Shown here: positions 7,220 through 8,623 of the stretch, one piece after another
Layout of the letters: the number at the start of each line of letters is the position of its first letter
Numbering within the stretch: the first letter of the stretch is position 1
Position numbers and translations under genes: made by a program
Notes under the pieces: generated by a model
What the model saw: only the letters and a program-made list of their open reading frames with translations
What the model was told of the DNA's origin: nothing
Database searches by the model: none
NCBI GenBank assembly: GCA_030148625.1
Contig: JASBTC010000384.1
Span: 1 to 8,623 of the forward strand
DNA length: 8,623 bases
DNA from: Sphingobium sp.
Lineage (GTDB): Bacteria > Pseudomonadota > Alphaproteobacteria > Sphingomonadales > Sphingomonadaceae
Direction of reading: 5' to 3'

Positions 7220-7263
7220 GCATTTTCCAGTCAGGTGAATTCACCCGACGGCTCGGAAAATGC
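7220..7263. repeat. Nested inverted repeat between the two GIN-domain genes
   Basis: The outer arms GCATTTTCC (7220-7228) and GGAAAATGC (7255-7263) are a perfect 9-bp inverted repeat. Inside lies the perfect 12-bp palindrome GGTGAATTCACC (7234-7245). Both sit in the 104-bp gap after the lipoprotein stop. No run of T follows on the minus strand, so a classic terminator is unlikely; an mRNA processing or stability structure, or a regulator site, fits better. The alternative start ATG 7223 lies inside the outer arm. Confidence 0.6.
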
Positions 7264-7279
7264 GGAAAACAAGGAAACC

Positions 7280-8032
7280 CTATTGTTTGGGCGTCGCCGG
7301 CGCGGCCGGCGTACAGCGGACATCGCCCGAGCCGATCTTCGAAACCTTGCATTGGGCATCGCCGATGATGTCGACATCGCCCGAACCGACGATCGACACG
7401 TCGGCGCGCTCGGACACGGCGGCCCTGACGCCCCCCGATCCCGCGACGGAGATGTCGGCGGTGCGCGCCGCGACTCCCACCGCGTCGAGATTGCCCGAGC
7501 CGGCGACCGAGACATCGGCCTCGCCCGCAGTGCCCCCGGCGAAGGTCGCATTGCCCGAGCCGGCAACCGAAACATCGAGCCGATCGGTCTCCAATGCGCC
7601 CACCTTGAGCGATCCCGAGCCCGCGATCGAGGCCTTGAACTTGGGCGATGCGGCGCGATCGACATCCATGTCGCCGGAACCCGCGACCGATGCGCCGGCG
7701 AGCACCGGCAGGGTGACGGTGACGACCGCGCCCTTGTCGTTGCCCCAATTGAAATGGACGCCGTTCTTGCGCTTGCGGCCGACGCGCAACGTGCCGTCGA
7801 CCACCTCGATCTCGAGCCGATCGAGAATGGCGGTGTCGCCCACCGCCTTGACCGAAACCGCCTTGCCCACCTGGACGATCACATTGTCCGGCCCGCTCAA
7901 CGAGACCGAATCGAAGCCCGCCGCGTCGAAGCTGCGCGTGCCGGAAACGCCGCTCAGCTTGCCCGCGCTGTTATCGGCCGAGGCCGAACAGGCGGTGGCG
8001 AATGCAAGGATCGGAAAGGCGAGATAGCGCAT
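7280..8032 (-). CDS. GIN-domain (DUF2807) repeat lipoprotein
   Basis: The 250-residue product starts with a short lipoprotein signal peptide (MRYLAFPILAFATAC) whose lipobox-like ATAC puts the lipidated cysteine at C15, so it should be membrane anchored. After an entry segment (DSVSLSGPDNVIVQVG, 41-56) and a basic loop (GRKRKNG), it contains seven GSG turns at 118, 138, 158, 178, 198, 216 and 234: five at an exact 20-residue period, then two at 18. Most read V/I-A-GSG. This predicts a regular beta-helix. C228 and C240 flank the last rung, in the same C-x11-C arrangement as the neighbouring paralogue. The start is well supported: AGGAG (8041-8045) lies 8 nt before the ATG, and a promoter lies just upstream. 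It is first in a two-gene unit. Function unknown; surface or envelope role is inferred from the anchor and fold. Confidence 0.88.
   Translation of the reverse strand: MRYLAFPILAFATACSASADNSAGKLSGVSGTRSFDAAGFDSVSLSGPDNVIVQVGKAVSVKAVGDTAILDRLEIEVVDGTLRVGRKRKNGVHFNWGNDKGAVVTVTLPVLAGASVAGSGDMDVDRAASPKFKASIAGSGSLKVGALETDRLDVSVAGSGNATFAGGTAGEADVSVAGSGNLDAVGVAARTADISVAGSGGVRAAVSERADVSIVGSGDVDIIGDAQCKVSKIGSGDVRCTPAAPATPKQ
7490..7710. repeat. 60-bp tandem repeat pattern within the GIN lipoprotein gene
   Basis: The coding DNA repeats at 60 bp. ATTGCCCGAGCCGGC occurs at 7490-7504 and again at 7550-7564, followed by near-identical bases (cgaccgagacatcg versus caaccgaaacatcg in register). Weaker copies continue at 7610-7630 and 7670-7690. 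These encode successive VAGSG rungs of the protein. Nucleotide similarity between the two best copies suggests rather recent duplication or gene conversion of rungs. Confidence 0.65.
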
Positions 8033-8045
8033 GGCATCGGCTCCT

Positions 8046-8069
8046 GCTGTATTGTTTCCATAATACAGC
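8046..8069. promoter_or_regulatory. Operator-like inverted repeat over the GIN-operon start point
   Basis: GCTGTATT (8046-8053) and AATACAGC (8062-8069) form a perfect 8-bp inverted repeat with an 8-nt spacer. It covers the -10 box (8060-8065) and the expected transcription start (about 8053), and ends at the ribosome site. This position is typical of a repressor operator. No repressor gene lies in the window. The same repeat could instead act as a leader hairpin. Confidence 0.55.
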
Positions 8070-8088
8070 TCGGCGGCGACGGTAGCAA
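8060..8088 (-). promoter_or_regulatory. Sigma70-type promoter of the GIN-domain gene pair
   Basis: On the minus strand TTGCTA (8088-8083) and TATTAT (8065-8060) are separated by exactly 17 nt. Start of transcription is expected near 8053, giving a leader of about 20 nt with AGGAG close to the ATG at 8032. It lies just downstream of the carD terminator, so the GIN pair has its own promoter. Confidence 0.7.
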
Positions 8089-8090
8089 GC

Positions 8091-8121
8091 GCAAAAGAAA
8101 AGGCGGCCCGAAAGCCGCCTT
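8091..8121 (-). terminator. Intrinsic terminator of the carD-family gene
   Basis: On the minus strand AAGGCGGC (8121-8114), a 6-nt loop and GCCGCCTT (8107-8100) form a perfect 8-bp GC-rich stem, followed by TTTTCTTTT. It begins about 32 nt after the carD stop codon and precedes the GIN promoter. Confidence 0.88.
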
Positions 8122-8152
8122 CCCCATTGCTGCGATGGACGTTCGGACGCCG

Positions 8153-8623
8153 TTATTCGCCCTTGTCCTTGTTGTGGATCAACGCCGCCTTGTTGAGGAT
8201 CTCGAGGATCTTCTGCTGCGCGCCGGGCTCGTCGGTCTCTTCCATCGCGGCCAGTTCGCGTGCGAGGCGGCTGGTGGCGGCTTCGAAGATCTGACGCTCG
8301 GAATAGCTCTGCTCGGGCTGATCGTCGGCCCGGAACAGGTCGCGCACGACTTCGGCGATCGAAACGAGATCGCCCGAATTGATCTTGGCTTCATATTCCT
8401 GGGCACGGCGCGACCACATGGTGCGCTTCACCTTGGGCTTGCCCTTCAGCGTGTCGAGCGCTTCCTTCAGCGTCTTGTCGGACGACAGCTTGCGCATGCC
8501 GACGCTCTCGGCCTTGTTGGTGGGGACGCGGAGCGTCATCCGCTCCTTTTCGAAACGCAGCACATAAAGTTCGAGCTGCATGCCCGCTATGTCGGTGCTC
8601 TGCAGTTCGATGACACGGCCGAC
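8153..8623 (-). CDS. CarD family transcriptional regulator (CdnL-like), 5' end cut by window edge
   Basis: The last 156 residues are visible; whole proteins of this family are about 165-180, so only a short N-terminal part is missing. The visible start (VGRVIELQSTDIAGMQLELY) is the end of the Tudor-like domain that binds the RNA polymerase beta subunit. The helical C-terminal domain follows, with RTMWSRRAQEYEAKINSGD; its tryptophan (visible residue 70) matches the conserved Trp that wedges into the minor groove at the upstream edge of the -10 element in mycobacterial and Thermus CarD. The segment VVRDLFRADDQPEQSYSERQIFEAA is strongly conserved among sphingomonads as I recall it. CarD proteins stabilise open promoter complexes, notably at rRNA promoters. 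The gene ends with a strong intrinsic terminator and appears to be transcribed apart from the GIN genes. Confidence 0.95.
   Translation of the reverse strand, partial: VGRVIELQSTDIAGMQLELYVLRFEKERMTLRVPTNKAESVGMRKLSSDKTLKEALDTLKGKPKVKRTMWSRRAQEYEAKINSGDLVSIAEVVRDLFRADDQPEQSYSERQIFEAATSRLARELAAMEETDEPGAQQKILEILNKAALIHNKDKGE

Noticed and set aside
7176..7748. N-terminal extension of the second GIN gene through the lipoprotein gene (428 codons in total)
   Set aside because: The extension is out of frame with the real lipoprotein gene, is Arg/Gly-rich shadow, and would bury a good signal peptide that begins at 7175.
7260..8027. 255-codon plus-strand open frame with PEPATET-like repeats opposite the GIN lipoprotein
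   Set aside because: The apparent Pro-Glu-Pro-Ala-Thr repeat is the antisense reading of the GSG-rung repeats; the minus strand has the promoter, ribosome site, signal peptide and family match.

Overview
The window is high-GC, gene-dense DNA of the kind found in alphaproteobacteria of the Sphingomonadales (Sphingomonas-like). This placement is an inference from the CarD, phosphoenolpyruvate carboxylase, HNH and twin-transmembrane protein sequences, the codon usage and the compact gene packing; no 16S or other decisive marker is present. I see no tRNA, rRNA, CRISPR array, insertion sequence or prophage gene.

Layout. Left block (1-2970, all minus strand, transcribed leftwards): gluQ (tRNA modification), a 78-residue HIG1-like twin-transmembrane protein, a PduO-type corrinoid adenosyltransferase that appears to begin at a CTG codon, a 159-bp gap with an imperfect hairpin, and a 3'-truncated egtB (ergothioneine synthesis) running off the left edge. 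Middle block (3066-6428, plus strand): an HNH endonuclease divergent from gluQ, then a full-length phosphoenolpyruvate carboxylase gene, ppc. Right block (6462-8623, minus strand): a 5'-truncated carD-family regulator with a clear intrinsic terminator, then a two-gene unit encoding a GIN-domain (DUF2807) lipoprotein and a second secreted GIN-domain protein, convergent with ppc.

How the parts relate. gluQ, the HIG1-like gene and the adenosyltransferase are closely packed and probably co-transcribed; their functions (tRNA queuosine derivative, membrane/respiratory protein, cobalamin activation) are not obviously one pathway. ppc is a stand-alone anaplerotic gene. The GIN pair is the only region with unusual structure: a good sigma70-type promoter, an 8-8-8 inverted repeat lying over the -10 and start point, repeat proteins with a 20-residue period visible as 60-bp repeats in the DNA, and a nested inverted repeat between the two genes.

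Most of the window is ordinary housekeeping or accessory metabolism. I do not see a convincing undescribed system. The GIN-domain pair with its own operator-like site is the best candidate for unexplained biology, and the CTG start of the adenosyltransferase is the most concrete annotation anomaly.
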